Shown piece after piece: positions 37,160-49,663 of a stretch of 64,000 nucleotides of DNA. Position 1 is the stretch's first letter; every line of letters starts with the position of its first letter. The notes under the pieces are model-generated. The model was given only the letters and a program-made list of their open reading frames with translations, was not told the DNA's origin and did not search any database. The position numbers and the translations under genes were made by a program. The DNA comes from Eggerthellaceae bacterium (lineage in GTDB: Bacteria > Actinomycetota > Coriobacteriia > Coriobacteriales > Eggerthellaceae), in NCBI GenBank assembly GCA_009782605.1, contig WRIR01000002.1, forward strand, positions 1 to 64,000, read 5' to 3'.

Positions 37160-37820
37160 GGGCAGCCTCCTGGTAGAGGCCCTCGCGCCCGATGTAGTCC
37201 GACACGCACTGCATCGCCAGATAGCGCAGCGACTTCCCTTCCCTGATGCGTAGACGCAGGTCGGAAGACGATATGGCAAGGGCGGTGATCTCGGTGTAGG
37301 TGATGGAGAAGTCCGCGTGGAGCCGCAGGTCGGCTTTCTGGCCATCGGAGAGCACATAACCGGGACGCGTGGCGGCTATCAGGCGGGCCAGCCGGGCGAT
37401 CTCGGAGCTCTCGTGCCACTTGATGATGCTGAGCACCGCGTCGGCGCCGGTGATGAAGGAGAGCTCGACGTTGTCGGGGTAGTGTGCCCGCAGCTCGCGC
37501 AGGGTGTCGACCGTGTAGGTGTCCCCCCCGCGGTCGATCTCAAGCGAGGACACGTCGAAGAAGGGGTTGCTCTCGCAGGCCAGCCGGCACATCTCAAGGC
37601 GGTGGTGGGCCGGGGTGACTTCGAGGTGCTTCTTGTAGACCGGGACGCCCGCCGGGATGAAGACGACCGCGTCAAGCCCGAAGTTCTCGCGGACCTGCTC
37701 GGCACAGGCAAGGTGCCCGATATGGATAGGGTCGAAGGTGCCGCCCATGATGCCCAGGCGGCAGGTGCGCCCCGGGTCGTCGAGCCCGAGCCGGTCGAAA
37801 CGCCCACAGATGCGTGCCAC
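37152..37820 (-). CDS. nadD: Nicotinate-nucleotide adenylyltransferase
   Basis: LGIMGGTFDPIHIGHLACAEQVREN and downstream ISSSDLRLRIREGKSLRYL. Confidence 0.94.
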   Translation of the reverse strand: MARICGRFDRLGLDDPGRTCRLGIMGGTFDPIHIGHLACAEQVRENFGLDAVVFIPAGVPVYKKHLEVTPAHHRLEMCRLACESNPFFDVSSLEIDRGGDTYTVDTLRELRAHYPDNVELSFITGADAVLSIIKWHESSEIARLARLIAATRPGYVLSDGQKADLRLHADFSITYTEITALAISSSDLRLRIREGKSLRYLAMQCVSDYIGREGLYQEAAHE

Positions 37821-39101
37821 TTAGCTGCGCACCTGCCCGCTGCCGCGAAGGACGTACTTGTAGGAGGTCAGCGCCTCAAGCGCGAAGGGGCCGCGTGCGT
37901 GCAGCTTCTGGGTCGAGATGCCGATCTCCGCGCCCAGCCCGAACTGGCCGCCGTCGGTGAAGGCCGTCGACGCGTTGACGTAGACCGCGGCCGCGTCGAC
38001 CGCCGCACAGAAGGCCGCTGCCGCGCTCTCGTCTGCCGTCACTATAGCCTCCGAGTGCTTGGTGCCGTAGGTGTTGATGTGGGCGACGGCCTCTTCGACC
38101 CCCGCCACGCACCTGACGGCAATCTCCATCGCAAGGTACTCGGTCTCCCAGTCCTTCTCTGTCGCCTCCTCGACCCCTGCGATGCCCTGTGCCTGGGCAA
38201 TGGCCAGTGCCGCGGCGTCAGCGTACATGGCCACGCCCCGCTCGGCGAGGTCGGCCATGGCCAGGGACAGGAAGTCCTCGGCGACGGCCGCGTCCACAAG
38301 CAGGGTCTCGGCCGTGTTGCACACCCCCGGGCGCCTGCATTTGGAGTTGATGAGGATAGCCCGCGCGCTGTCGAAGTCGGCTGTGGCCTCCACATAAACG
38401 TGGCAGTTGCCCGTGCCGGTTTCGATGACCGGGACCTTGGATTTCTCGACGCAGCGGTTGATGAGCCCCGCGCCGCCCCGCGGGATGAGCACGTCGACGA
38501 TGCCGCGCAGGCTCATGAGCTCGTCGGTCGCGGAGCGGTCGGTCGTCTTGATGGCGGCAATGCAGCCTTCCGGCATCCCGGATGCGACCGCTGCCTCAAG
38601 GAGGACGTCGGAGATGACGTTGTTCGAGTGAATCGCCGCCGACCCGCCGCGCAGCACGACCGCGTTGCCGGTCTTGATGCAGATGCCCGCGGCGTCGGCC
38701 GTCACGTTCGGACGGGCCTCGTAGACCATCGCGACCACGCCGAGCGGCACGCTCACGCGCTTGAGCTCGATGCCGTTGTAGAGGGTGTGCTGCTGCTGGA
38801 CGATGCCGATCGGGTCGGGCAGCCCCACCAGGTCCTCAAGGGCGGCGGCCATGGCCTCGATGCGCGCCTCGTCGAGCATGAGGCGGTCGAGCAGGCTCTC
38901 CTTCATGCCGCCCGCCCGCTCCCTTTCCATGTCCTGCGCATTCGCCGAGACGATGTCGGCGCTGCGGGCGCGCAGGGCGCGCGCCATGGCGGCCAGGGCG
39001 CCGTTGCGCTCGTCGGTCGTGGTCGTGGCGAGCTTTGTTGCGGCAGCCTTGGCCGCAAGGGCGATTGCGCGCACGCCTTCTGTCGATTGTGCCATTTTCA
39101 A
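37821..39101 (-). CDS. proA: Gamma-glutamyl phosphate reductase
   Basis: PLGVVAMVYEARPNVTADAAGICIKTGNAVVLRGGSAA. Confidence 0.95.
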   Translation of the reverse strand: MKMAQSTEGVRAIALAAKAAATKLATTTTDERNGALAAMARALRARSADIVSANAQDMERERAGGMKESLLDRLMLDEARIEAMAAALEDLVGLPDPIGIVQQQHTLYNGIELKRVSVPLGVVAMVYEARPNVTADAAGICIKTGNAVVLRGGSAAIHSNNVISDVLLEAAVASGMPEGCIAAIKTTDRSATDELMSLRGIVDVLIPRGGAGLINRCVEKSKVPVIETGTGNCHVYVEATADFDSARAILINSKCRRPGVCNTAETLLVDAAVAEDFLSLAMADLAERGVAMYADAAALAIAQAQGIAGVEEATEKDWETEYLAMEIAVRCVAGVEEAVAHINTYGTKHSEAIVTADESAAAAFCAAVDAAAVYVNASTAFTDGGQFGLGAEIGISTQKLHARGPFALEALTSYKYVLRGSGQVRS

Positions 39102-39205
39102 CTCCTTCGTCTTACTTGTGCCTGTAGGTCTTACCTGTGCTTATACGTATTCGAGGTCCGCCTTTGAAGGCCTTTATCGGGGCCTCGCCCGTCCTTCGGG
39201 CCTCC

Positions 39206-40357
39206 TTATTCAAACATGACCAAGTCGTCACGGTGCACGACCGGCTTGCCCGACGATCCGTTCGTGGGGCGGTCTGCCTCCTGCCCGCCCTGTCGCCCCT
39301 GCCGGGAAAGCCCGCAGGCACGCACGATATCCTCATATGACACGGCCACCCTGCCGCGTGCGAACAGGTGCCCCGCCTGGTCCTTGATGTCGACGATGTC
39401 GTCGGCCGCAAACGGGCCTTCCGCCTGCACGATGCCCACGCACAAAAGCGAGCTCCCCTTCGCGATGAGCGCCGTCTTTGCGCCGGCATCGACCGTCAGC
39501 GTGCCCTTTGCCGCATCGCCCAGCGCTATCCAGAGCTTCTTCGGCGTGATCTCGTGGGGCCGCGCTGCCGCCTGGAAGCGCGTACCGCGCTCCTTCCCCT
39601 CCACGATATCGACGAGCACGTTCTCCTGGCGCCCGTTGCAGATGACCATCTCGATGCCGGCCACCATGAGCACCCGGGCCGCGGTGATCTTCGTGACCAT
39701 GCCGCCGGAGCCGAAGCCTGTCCCCGCCCCCTGGGCATAGCCTATCAGTTCCTCGTCGATGGCCTCGACCCGTGGTATCAGCCGCGCGTCTGCGTGGAGG
39801 CGGGGGTTCTTGTCGAAGAGGCCGTCGATGTCGGAGAGCACCACCAAAAGGTCTGCCTGGATGAGGCAGGCCACCAGGGCGGCGAGGGTGTCGTTGTCGC
39901 CGAAGCGTATCTGCTCGACCGAGACGGTGTCGTTCTCGTTCACGATGGGGATGACGCCCAGCTCAAGCAGGCGCAGCAAGGTGTCGCGCGCATGCAGGTA
40001 GGACTTGCGGTCGGCGGTCTCCCGGCGGGTGAGCAGGACCGTTGAGGTGATGATGCCATGGGGGGCAAAGGCCTTCGCATAGGCGTTCGTCAGGGCGTTT
40101 TGCCCGACCGACGCCGCCGCCTGGAGGCTGGGCATGTCGCTGGGCCGCTCGGCTATCCCCAAGGCCTCAAGGCCTGATGCTATGGCGGCCGAAGTGACGA
40201 TTATCGGCTGGAAGCCCGCCTCCCTCACCGCGGCGACCTGGTCGGCAAGCCGGTGGAGGAAGGCATGGTCGACCCGGCCCTGCGGCGTTGTCAGGGTTGA
40301 CGACCCGATTTTGATAACAATCCTCTGTGTCACCGTGGCCTCATCGTCTGGTTGCAC
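39206..40357 (-). CDS. proB: Glutamate 5-kinase with PUA domain
   Basis: RIVIKIGSSTLT, NENDTVSVEQIRFGDNDTLAALVA, FGSGGMVTKITAARV. Confidence 0.95.
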   Translation of the reverse strand: MQPDDEATVTQRIVIKIGSSTLTTPQGRVDHAFLHRLADQVAAVREAGFQPIIVTSAAIASGLEALGIAERPSDMPSLQAAASVGQNALTNAYAKAFAPHGIITSTVLLTRRETADRKSYLHARDTLLRLLELGVIPIVNENDTVSVEQIRFGDNDTLAALVACLIQADLLVVLSDIDGLFDKNPRLHADARLIPRVEAIDEELIGYAQGAGTGFGSGGMVTKITAARVLMVAGIEMVICNGRQENVLVDIVEGKERGTRFQAAARPHEITPKKLWIALGDAAKGTLTVDAGAKTALIAKGSSLLCVGIVQAEGPFAADDIVDIKDQAGHLFARGRVAVSYEDIVRACGLSRQGRQGGQEADRPTNGSSGKPVVHRDDLVMFE

Positions 40358-40418
40358 TTGCTGTGCTTGCCGTGCTGCTGTGCTCTAGCCATTATATCCA
40401 ATGAAGCGCGCCTTGGGC

Positions 40419-41987
<1,569 letters not shown>

Positions 41988-42005
41988 TCATATGCATACA
42001 TCTTC

Positions 42006-42041
42006 CAAAAACAAACCCCCTGCCGCAGGGGTGCAGGGGGT
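42006..42041 (-). terminator. Rho-independent terminator of the rplU-rpmA unit
   Basis: Minus strand CCCCCTGCACCCCTGCGGCAGGGGG followed by TTTGTTTTTGG. Confidence 0.85.
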
Positions 42042-42079
42042 GTTCATGAACTGGACGGGTCATACCCAAAGCTCGTCGG

Positions 42080-42331
42080 TCACGCGCTGGGGCGCACATG
42101 GACCTTCCGGCGGTTGCCCCTGGTGAATTCCACGATACCGTCACACAGCGCAAAGAGCGTGTCGTCCTTCCCGCGCCCGACGTTCTCGCCGGGGTGGAAG
42201 TGCGTGCCCCGCTGGCGGACGATGATGTTGCCCGTGGTGACCACTTCCCCGCCAAAGCGCTTGACGCCGAGGCGTTGTGCATGTGAGTCGCGGCCGTTAC
42301 GGGTTGATCCGAGGCCTTTCTTGTGTGCCAT
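42080..42331 (-). CDS. rpmA: 50S ribosomal protein L27
   Basis: [52 protein letters not shown]. Confidence 0.97.
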   Translation of the reverse strand: MAHKKGLGSTRNGRDSHAQRLGVKRFGGEVVTTGNIIVRQRGTHFHPGENVGRGKDDTLFALCDGIVEFTRGNRRKVHVRPSA

Positions 42332-42346
42332 TGGTGCATCCCCCTC

Positions 42347-43228
42347 TTATTGTTCTTCGGTCTTATCGGCAGATGCCGCATCGGCAGCCGTTGGCTTGGC
42401 AGCGGGCTTGCGCGTTGCAGGCTTCTTCTCTGCGGCGGGCTTGGCGGCGTTTGCGGCGCCATCGGCGTCCGCAGCGGCGGCGGGCTTGGCGGCCGGCTTG
42501 CGCGTTGCGGGCTTCTTTTCTGCGTCCGGCGCCTCTTTCTCGGCTGCGGGCTTGGCGGCTGCCCTGCGCGTTGCGGGCTTCTTCTCGACGGCTTCGGCAG
42601 CAGGCTCGGCGTCGGCGGCGGGTTTCGCGGCGGCGCGGGTGCGGGCAGCAGGCTTCTTCTCGGCGGCCTCGGTGACAGCGGCCTCGGTGCTGGCAGCAGC
42701 GGCCTTGGCAGCTGTCTCGGCCTTGGCGGCCGTTCCTGCAGCGGGCCCCTTCTCAGCTGCGGCCTTGGCGGCGGTGCTGGCGGCGGCCTTCGCTGTTCCG
42801 GCGGCCTTCTCGGCAGTTGCGACAGCGCCGGCCTCGACCTTCGATGCCGCCTTGGCTGCAGTAGTGGCCGGGGCGGCCTTCTTCGCGCCTGCGGCAGATG
42901 CCGCCTTCGTCTCGGACCTGCTCGCGCCAACGGAGGCTATCTGGAGGCGGGTCAGGTTCTGGCGGTGGCCGCGCAGCTTCTTGTAGTTCTTGCGCTTCTT
43001 GAACTTGAAGACCAGCTGCTTCTCGCCCTTGAACTGCTCAAGCACGACCGCTTCGACCTTGGTCTTTGAGGCCTTTTCAGGGTCGGCCTCTATCTTGTTG
43101 CCGTCGACGATGCAGATCGCCTCAAGGACGACCTTCTTGCCCTCTTCGGCATCAAGCTTCTCAACGGCGATAATGTCGCCCGGGGCGACTTTATACTGTT
43201 TTCCGCCTGTTTTTACGATTGCGTACAT
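42347..43228 (-). CDS. rplU: 50S ribosomal protein L21 with long Ala/Lys/Pro-rich C-terminal extension
   Basis: [18 protein letters not shown]...[24 protein letters not shown] is L21; ~190 further residues with repeated [13 protein letters not shown]. Confidence 0.93.
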   Translation of the reverse strand: MYAIVKTGGKQYKVAPGDIIAVEKLDAEEGKKVVLEAICIVDGNKIEADPEKASKTKVEAVVLEQFKGEKQLVFKFKKRKNYKKLRGHRQNLTRLQIASVGASRSETKAASAAGAKKAAPATTAAKAASKVEAGAVATAEKAAGTAKAAASTAAKAAAEKGPAAGTAAKAETAAKAAAASTEAAVTEAAEKKPAARTRAAAKPAADAEPAAEAVEKKPATRRAAAKPAAEKEAPDAEKKPATRKPAAKPAAAADADGAANAAKPAAEKKPATRKPAAKPTAADAASADKTEEQ

Positions 43229-43355
43229 GATTGGTTTCTCCTTGTATGTGACAAAACGCAAAGAGACATCTTATCAGCGCTCACACGGCAAGTCAACACA
43301 AGAGGCCCGTGTCAAGCCCTTCTTTGCCAAAAACCCCGTATCCACCACAAAAAAC

Positions 43356-45983
43356 CTAGTGCGCCTCGGCCCAGGTGTCGCCGAAGGAGACGTCGGTCAC
43401 GAGGGGCACCCGCAGCTCCACGATGCCCTCCATCGCCTCGGTGACCATGGCCGTGAGGGCCTCCACTTCGGCTGCCGGCACCGAGAAGTCGAGCTCGTCG
43501 TGCACCTGCAGCAGAAGCCGCGCCGCGAAGCCCTCTTCCCGAAGGCGGCGCTGCACCTCTATCATCGCGAGCTTGATGATGTCGGCGGCGCTGCCCTGCA
43601 TCGGGTGGTTCATGGCGATGCGCTCCCCGAAGCCCCGCTGTATCCCGTTGCCGCGCAGCTCCGGCACATGGCGCTTGCGCCCGAACATGGTCAGGGCATA
43701 GCCGCTCTCCTTGGCGTCGGCGACCGTCTTCCTGAGGTAGTCCTGCACGCCCGGGTATGCGAGGAAGTAGCGCTCTATCATCTCCTTCGCCTCGCTGAAG
43801 GGGATGCGCAGGCTCTGGGCCAGGCCGAAGGCCTGCTGCCCGTAGACGATGCCGAAGTTGACAGCCTTCGCGCTGCTGCGGAGCTCGGGCGTGACATCTT
43901 CTATGGGCAGGTCGAAGACGCGCGAGGCCGTCTGCGCATGGAAGTCCGTCCCCGAATCGAAGGCCTCGACCAGGCCTGCGTCCTGCGAGAGGTGGGCGAG
44001 CAGCCGCAGCTCTATCTGGGAGTAGTCCGCGGAGAGGAACTTCTCTCCCGCGGCCAGCGGCACGAAGCACTCGCGTATCTGGCGCGCGTAGTCGGTGCGC
44101 ACCGGGATGTTCTGGAGGTTCGGGTCGGACGAGGACAGCCGCCCGGTCGTCGTGACGGTCCCGTTGAAGCTCGTGTGTACCCGGCCATCACCCGCACGCA
44201 TGCGGGGCAGCGCGTCGATGTAGGTCGACTTGATCTTCGCCATCTCGCGGTACGACAGGATCATGTCCGGGAGCTCGTGTTCCCCGGCGAGCTCCTTGAG
44301 GACTGTCGCATTCGTCGAGAAGCCGGTCTGGGTCTTCTTTTGCGGCTTGAGCCCTAAGACCTCGAAGAGGATGTGCGAGAGCTGCTTGGGCGAGTCGATG
44401 TTGAACTCCATGCCGGCGCTTTGGTATATCTGGACCCGCAGGGTGTTGAGTTTTTCTGCCGCCTCGTCCCCGAGAACCCGCAGGCGCTCGACGTCGATTG
44501 CCGCGCCGGTGCGCTCGATGAGGGCGAGCACCGCGATGAGCGGCCCGTCGATTTGGCGGTAGACGTCGATGCTGCCGTCCTTCTCAAGGGCCTGGGCCAG
44601 CGGTGCGCGAAGGGCGCTTGCCGCGGCGGCCTGGAGCGCGAGGCGTGCGTCGGCGCCCTCGGCCTCAGGCAGGACGACGTTGCAGTGGCGCTCCATCAGG
44701 TCGGCGACCGAATAGCTGTCCGCCGACGAGTCAAGCACGTACCCGGCGATGCCCAAGTCGAAGGCATCCATGGTGAACAAGTCATCCTCACCGATGAGGG
44801 CGGGCTCGGCCGTGTCGGCAGGGTATACCTGCTTGAGCGAGCGCTTCACGTCAATCGCCGCAAAGGAGCCCTCACGCACGATGCGGGCAAAGGCCTGCCG
44901 CGCGTGATCGCCCTCGAAGAGGGCGGTCCCCTTGTCGGTGTTCACTGCCAGGTGCAGCCCGGTGTCGAAGAGCGAAGCCTGGGCGGCCTGCCCCCACGCG
45001 ACCCCCAGCCCCGTCCCCGCCGCAAGGGCCTCGGTAACGAAGGCATCTGCCTGGGCGGGGTCGGCCACCAGCGGCTCGGCTGCCAGCTTCGCCTGCGCCC
45101 GCTCCTGCGTCGCGCCTATCAGGCCTAACACCTTCCCCAGATGCGCCGTGAAGCGCAGCTTCCCGAAGGCCTCCTGCACCGCCTCCTTGGAAAAGCTCGG
45201 GAACGAGATGTCCTCAAGGTCGAGGGGGAAGTCAAGATCGGTCCTGATAGTCGCGACCATCCGACTCACGAAGGCGGCCTCCTTGTTGTTCCGCACGTTC
45301 ACCTGCTGCCGGCCCTTCAGCTTGTCGATGTTGTCGTAGACCCCCTCAAGGGAGCCGAAGCTCTGCAGCAGCTTGGTTGCCGTCTTCTCGCCGATTCCCG
45401 GCACACCGGGGATGTTGTCCGAGCTGTCGCCCTTGAGCCCCAGGTAGTCCGGCACCTGGTTCGGCCGTATGCCGTAGCGCTCGAAGACCTCGTCCGGGCC
45501 GTACAGGGCGATGTCGCTGATGCCCTTCTTCATGCTCACGATCTGGGTGAGGTCGCTTGCAAGCTGATAGGCGTCCTTGTCCCCGGTCACGAGCAGGGTC
45601 TCGAAGCCAAGCGCCTCGTTGCGGGCGGCGATGGTCCCTAAGATGTCGTCGCCCTCCCAGCCCTCGACCTTGACAACAGGGATGCCCATCGCCTGCAGGA
45701 TGTCCTCGATGAGGGGGAACTGCACGCGCAGGGAGTCGTCCATCGGGGGACGCTGCGCCTTGTAGCGCGAGAGTGCCTCGATGCGGAACTGGGGGCGACC
45801 GACGTCGAAGGCGCAGACGATGGCATCGGGATGCGCGACGTCGATGAACTTGAGCAGCATGGATATGAAGCCGAACACCGCGTGCGTCGGCGTCCCGTCA
45901 GGGGTGCTCATCGTGGGCGGCACCGCATGGTAGGCGCGGTGCATCAGGGAGTTGCCGTCGAGCACCGCGATCTTTTTCGTCAT
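43356..45983 (-). CDS. polA: DNA polymerase I
   Basis: N-terminal 5' nuclease (VLDGNSLMHRAYHAV), polymerase motifs SADYSQIELRLLAHLS and LLQVHDELDF. Confidence 0.96.
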   Translation of the reverse strand: MTKKIAVLDGNSLMHRAYHAVPPTMSTPDGTPTHAVFGFISMLLKFIDVAHPDAIVCAFDVGRPQFRIEALSRYKAQRPPMDDSLRVQFPLIEDILQAMGIPVVKVEGWEGDDILGTIAARNEALGFETLLVTGDKDAYQLASDLTQIVSMKKGISDIALYGPDEVFERYGIRPNQVPDYLGLKGDSSDNIPGVPGIGEKTATKLLQSFGSLEGVYDNIDKLKGRQQVNVRNNKEAAFVSRMVATIRTDLDFPLDLEDISFPSFSKEAVQEAFGKLRFTAHLGKVLGLIGATQERAQAKLAAEPLVADPAQADAFVTEALAAGTGLGVAWGQAAQASLFDTGLHLAVNTDKGTALFEGDHARQAFARIVREGSFAAIDVKRSLKQVYPADTAEPALIGEDDLFTMDAFDLGIAGYVLDSSADSYSVADLMERHCNVVLPEAEGADARLALQAAAASALRAPLAQALEKDGSIDVYRQIDGPLIAVLALIERTGAAIDVERLRVLGDEAAEKLNTLRVQIYQSAGMEFNIDSPKQLSHILFEVLGLKPQKKTQTGFSTNATVLKELAGEHELPDMILSYREMAKIKSTYIDALPRMRAGDGRVHTSFNGTVTTTGRLSSSDPNLQNIPVRTDYARQIRECFVPLAAGEKFLSADYSQIELRLLAHLSQDAGLVEAFDSGTDFHAQTASRVFDLPIEDVTPELRSSAKAVNFGIVYGQQAFGLAQSLRIPFSEAKEMIERYFLAYPGVQDYLRKTVADAKESGYALTMFGRKRHVPELRGNGIQRGFGERIAMNHPMQGSAADIIKLAMIEVQRRLREEGFAARLLLQVHDELDFSVPAAEVEALTAMVTEAMEGIVELRVPLVTDVSFGDTWAEAH

Positions 45984-46088
45984 CTGCTTTCCTTAATCCT
46001 CGGGTCTGTTGTGCCTGTCTGTCCTCGGGTCTGTTCCTTGTCCGTCTTCCTTGTTCTCGGAAGCCCTGCCTTTTGGCAAGGGCACCCC

Positions 46089-46922
46089 CTACAGCCCGGC
46101 GATGACCCCCTGTATGAGACGGGAAAGGCCGACGCGGCTCTGTTCGGCGGTGCTTAAGACCTCGTCGCTTGAGGGGGACGCGCCCTCGATGCCGGCAGCC
46201 ATGTTCGTGACGAGTGAGATGCCCAAGACCCGCAGGCCCCTGTGGCGGGCGGCGACGACCTCCTCGACCGTCGACATGCCGACAGTGTCGGCACCCCAAA
46301 CACGAAAGGCCCTGATCTCTGCCGGGGTCTCGAAGCTCGGGCCAGAAAGGCCAAGGTAGACGCCTTCGTGCGCCGTAATGCCCTCACGCTGTGCAACTGT
46401 ATGCGCCGCTTCACGCAGGGCGGGGTCGTAGGCGTCGGTCATCGAGAAGAAGCACTCGAAGGGCGTGTCGAGCCCCAGGCCGGCGACGGGGTTGCGTCCG
46501 GTGAAGTTGATGTGGTCGGCGATGATGCACAAGTCCCCCACCCCATAGCCCGCGTTGATGGCGCCGGCGGCATTCGTCACGATAAGGGTCGTGACCCCCA
46601 GGCCCGCAAGTAGCCATATCGGGTAGGCGACCTCGTGTGCGGTGTTGCCCTCATAGCCATGGAGGCGGCCCTGCATGCAGATGACCTCCCTGCCGGCAAG
46701 GGTGCCGCAGACGAACTGGCCGACATGGCTTGCCACGGTGCTCTCGTTCATGTGTGGGATGTCGGCATAGGGAATGCAGGCTGCGTCGGCGATGTCGTCG
46801 GCCAGGGGGCTCAGCCCCGAGCCGAGGACCAGGCCGATACGGGGGCGGCGCTGCCCCAGGTGCGCGCACAGCGCCTCGCGGCTTGCCGCCAGCCTCTCGT
46901 CGAGGGTGTTCACGTCGCCCAT
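46089..46922 (-). CDS. Purine nucleoside phosphorylase
   Basis: IGLVLGSGLSPLAD, MQGRLHGYEGNTAHEVAYP, VTNAAGAINAGYGVGDLCIIADHINFTGRNP. Confidence 0.93.
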   Translation of the reverse strand: MGDVNTLDERLAASREALCAHLGQRRPRIGLVLGSGLSPLADDIADAACIPYADIPHMNESTVASHVGQFVCGTLAGREVICMQGRLHGYEGNTAHEVAYPIWLLAGLGVTTLIVTNAAGAINAGYGVGDLCIIADHINFTGRNPVAGLGLDTPFECFFSMTDAYDPALREAAHTVAQREGITAHEGVYLGLSGPSFETPAEIRAFRVWGADTVGMSTVEEVVAARHRGLRVLGISLVTNMAAGIEGASPSSDEVLSTAEQSRVGLSRLIQGVIAGL

Positions 46923-46977
46923 GCGCTCCCTTCCTTTCATCGGCCGATGCACACCAGTAAGGTCAATGATACCGCAA

Positions 46978-47862
46978 TCACCCGGCAAAGGGGGTGTCGG
47001 GCATGAAAGCGATAAGCACCCGGTCCCTTCCGGCAAGGTCGGACACGACCCTCGTCGAGGCGAACCCCGCCCCTTCGGCAAGCGCAGCCGCACGGGCAAG
47101 GGTCGTCTCGTGCAGCTCGAAGAGGGCGGCCCCGGCAGCAGAAAGCGCCCCGGCGGCCCAGGGGACTATCCTGCGGAAGACCTCCAGCCCGTCCGGGCCG
47201 CCGTCGAGAGCGAGGCGCGGCTCGAAGCCCGCCACCTCCTGCGGCAGGCCGTCCAGCATCCCAGTCGGGACATAGGGAGGGTTTGACACGACCAGGTCGA
47301 TCCTTCCCCGGTACTCTTCAGGGATGGGGGACCCGAGGTCGCCCTCAAGGACTGTGACGCGGTCTGCAAGGTTAAGCTTTTCGGCATTGGCCTGGGCAAG
47401 CCGGACGGCCTCCGGGGCCAAGTCCGTGGCAAGGACCTCGGCGCAGGGGTGCTCGGAGGCAATCGAGCAGGCAATGCAGCCGCTGCCCGTGCAAAGGTCG
47501 ACGACCCTTGCCGCCTTGCCCTCCCCCAGCAGGGCAAGCGCCTCGCTCACGAGGACTTCGGTCTCCGGGCGGGGGATCAAGACGCCGGGACGCACGGAGA
47601 GCGTGATGTGGCGGAAGCCCACCTCTCCCGTGATATATTGGAGCGGCTCCCCCCTGCCCCGGCGTGCGACGACGTCGCGCAGGACCTCCCGCTCGCTAGC
47701 GCTCAGGGGCTTGTCGAAGTATGCGTACAGCTCGATGCGGGATAGGCCGGTGGCCTCGCTTAAGAGCCACTGGGCGGACAGGCGGGGGTTCTCGTCCCCC
47801 TTCCGTTCGAGATAGCCCTGCGTCCACGCAAGCGCCGAGCCTATGGTCCAGGTGTCGCTCAC
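46978..47862 (-). CDS. prmC: Release factor glutamine methyltransferase
   Basis: VVDLCTGSGCIACSIA, LVVSNPPYVP; next to prfA. Confidence 0.93.
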   Translation of the reverse strand: MSDTWTIGSALAWTQGYLERKGDENPRLSAQWLLSEATGLSRIELYAYFDKPLSASEREVLRDVVARRGRGEPLQYITGEVGFRHITLSVRPGVLIPRPETEVLVSEALALLGEGKAARVVDLCTGSGCIACSIASEHPCAEVLATDLAPEAVRLAQANAEKLNLADRVTVLEGDLGSPIPEEYRGRIDLVVSNPPYVPTGMLDGLPQEVAGFEPRLALDGGPDGLEVFRRIVPWAAGALSAAGAALFELHETTLARAAALAEGAGFASTRVVSDLAGRDRVLIAFMPDTPFAG

Positions 47863-47994
47863 GGCCGATGCGCCCTACCGGAGGGGGCCAGCGCCTCGCG
47901 GCGGCACGGCGCCTCGCCGCAGCCGCAACGGGCGCTTCGCCGCGACGCGGCGGGACGCGGCACAACTCCACACGGCACAAGGCTTCGCGGCACC

Positions 47995-49062
47995 CTACAC
48001 GGCCTTCTCAAGCTTGGCGGCGCGGTCGGCCGCCTGGAGCGCGACGACCAGCTCTGCCAGTCCGTTGCCCCCGGCACCGACCAAGACGCCGTTGTAGGTG
48101 CCGTTGTAGCCGATGCGGTGGTCGGTCACCCGGTCCTGAGGGCCGTTGTAGGTGCGTATCTTCTCCGAGCGGTCGCCCGTGCCTATCTGGCTGCGGCGCT
48201 GCGCCCCTTCCGCCTCCTGCTGCTCGGCGAGCATCTTCTCGTACAGGCGGGCGCGCAGCACGCTCATCGCGGCGACCTTGTTCTGCAGCTGGCTCTTCTG
48301 GTCCTGCGACTGGACGACCAGGCCGCTCGGGAGATGGGTGATGCGCACCGCTGAGTCGGTGGTGTTCACGCACTGGCCGCCGGGGCCGCCGGCGCGGTAC
48401 ACGTCGATACGCAGGTCGTTCTGGTTGATCTCGACCTCGACCTCGTCGGCCTCGGGCAACACCGCCACCGTGGCGGTCGAGGTATGGATGCGCCCCTGGC
48501 TCTCGGTCTTGGGGACCCGCTGCACCCGGTGCACGCCGCTCTCGAACTTCATGACGGAATAGACCTTGTCGCCCTTGACCTTGAACTGGACCTCCTTGTA
48601 CCCGCCTGCCTCGGACGCGGAGACGTCAAGCGTCTCGGCCTTCCAGCCCTTCTCGTCGGCGAAGCGCAGGTACATCCGGTAGAGGTCCCCCGCGAACAGC
48701 GCGGCCTCGTCGCCGCCGGCGCCCGCGCGTATCTCGACGATGATGTCCTTGTCGTCAGCGGGGTCGGTGGGGATGAGCATGAACTTGATGTCCTCCTCAA
48801 GCCCGGGGAGCCTCCCCTCGATGTCGGCGATCTCCTCCTGGGCGAACTCCTTGAGGTCCGGGTCGGAGAGCATCTCCTTGGCGGCCTTCAAGTCCATGAC
48901 CGACTGCACGTAGTAGCGTGCCTTCGCGGCCAGGGGGCCCTGGTCCGAGAACTCCTTCGCGAGGCGGTTGTACTCCTTCTGGTCCGCAAGGACCGCCGGG
49001 TCCCCCAGTCGCGCCTCAAGCTCTTCATAGACCGCAATTATCTTCTGCAGCTTCTCTTGCAT
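47995..49062 (-). CDS. prfA: Peptide chain release factor 1
   Basis: GGQ motif [40 protein letters not shown]. Confidence 0.97.
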   Translation of the reverse strand: MQEKLQKIIAVYEELEARLGDPAVLADQKEYNRLAKEFSDQGPLAAKARYYVQSVMDLKAAKEMLSDPDLKEFAQEEIADIEGRLPGLEEDIKFMLIPTDPADDKDIIVEIRAGAGGDEAALFAGDLYRMYLRFADEKGWKAETLDVSASEAGGYKEVQFKVKGDKVYSVMKFESGVHRVQRVPKTESQGRIHTSTATVAVLPEADEVEVEINQNDLRIDVYRAGGPGGQCVNTTDSAVRITHLPSGLVVQSQDQKSQLQNKVAAMSVLRARLYEKMLAEQQEAEGAQRRSQIGTGDRSEKIRTYNGPQDRVTDHRIGYNGTYNGVLVGAGGNGLAELVVALQAADRAAKLEKAV

Positions 49063-49125
49063 TTACGTTTCCTTTTGTGAACAGCGTCGTATGGTGCCCC
49101 GGCCTGCTGTGCCGGGCGCCGGCCT

Positions 49126-49434
49126 TTACGCAAGCAGCGAAAGGATTTGCTCCTTGGGGTACCCGCCCAACAACTTGTTGGTTATCTCCCCCTCCTTGAA
49201 CACGATGAAGGTCGGCACGCTTGTGACCCCGTACTTCCGGGCCAGGTCGGAGCTCTTGTCGATATCGACCTTGTAGACATCGACCTTCCCCGCCAGCTCT
49301 TCGGTTATCTCGTCGACGACCGGGGCGATGCGCGCACAGGGCCCGCACCAGGTCGCGAAGAAGTCAACCAGCACCGTATTCTCAGCCTCAAGCACCTTGC
49401 TCTGGAAATCCTCGGATGTCAATACCGTCGTCAT
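49126..49434 (-). CDS. trxA: Thioredoxin
   Basis: VLVDFFATWCGPCARIAPVVDEI. Confidence 0.95.
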   Translation of the reverse strand: MTTVLTSEDFQSKVLEAENTVLVDFFATWCGPCARIAPVVDEITEELAGKVDVYKVDIDKSSDLARKYGVTSVPTFIVFKEGEITNKLLGGYPKEQILSLLA

Positions 49435-49663
49435 GGACGCCTCCTTTGTCCTTCGTTGCACGTATCAAGCGGAACAGCCCGGCATCCGAGCCCCTTCCAC
49501 TTCGGGAATCCTTTACCAGTCGAATTGTACCACTGGACCCACCCGAAGCGCGAGAGAGCATCCCCCTTGTTCGCCAGGACAACATAACAGGCCCCTTCTC
49601 AAATGCCCCTTGGCTTCTTGATGCCCTTTGTTATCGTTGCCCGGCTCTTTCCCAGCCTCGTCG

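Noticed and set aside
43356-45983. PolA apparently lacking 3'-5' exonuclease motifs
   Set aside because: Loss of proofreading residues in Pol I is common in Gram-positive bacteria and other lineages; not unusual enough to report.
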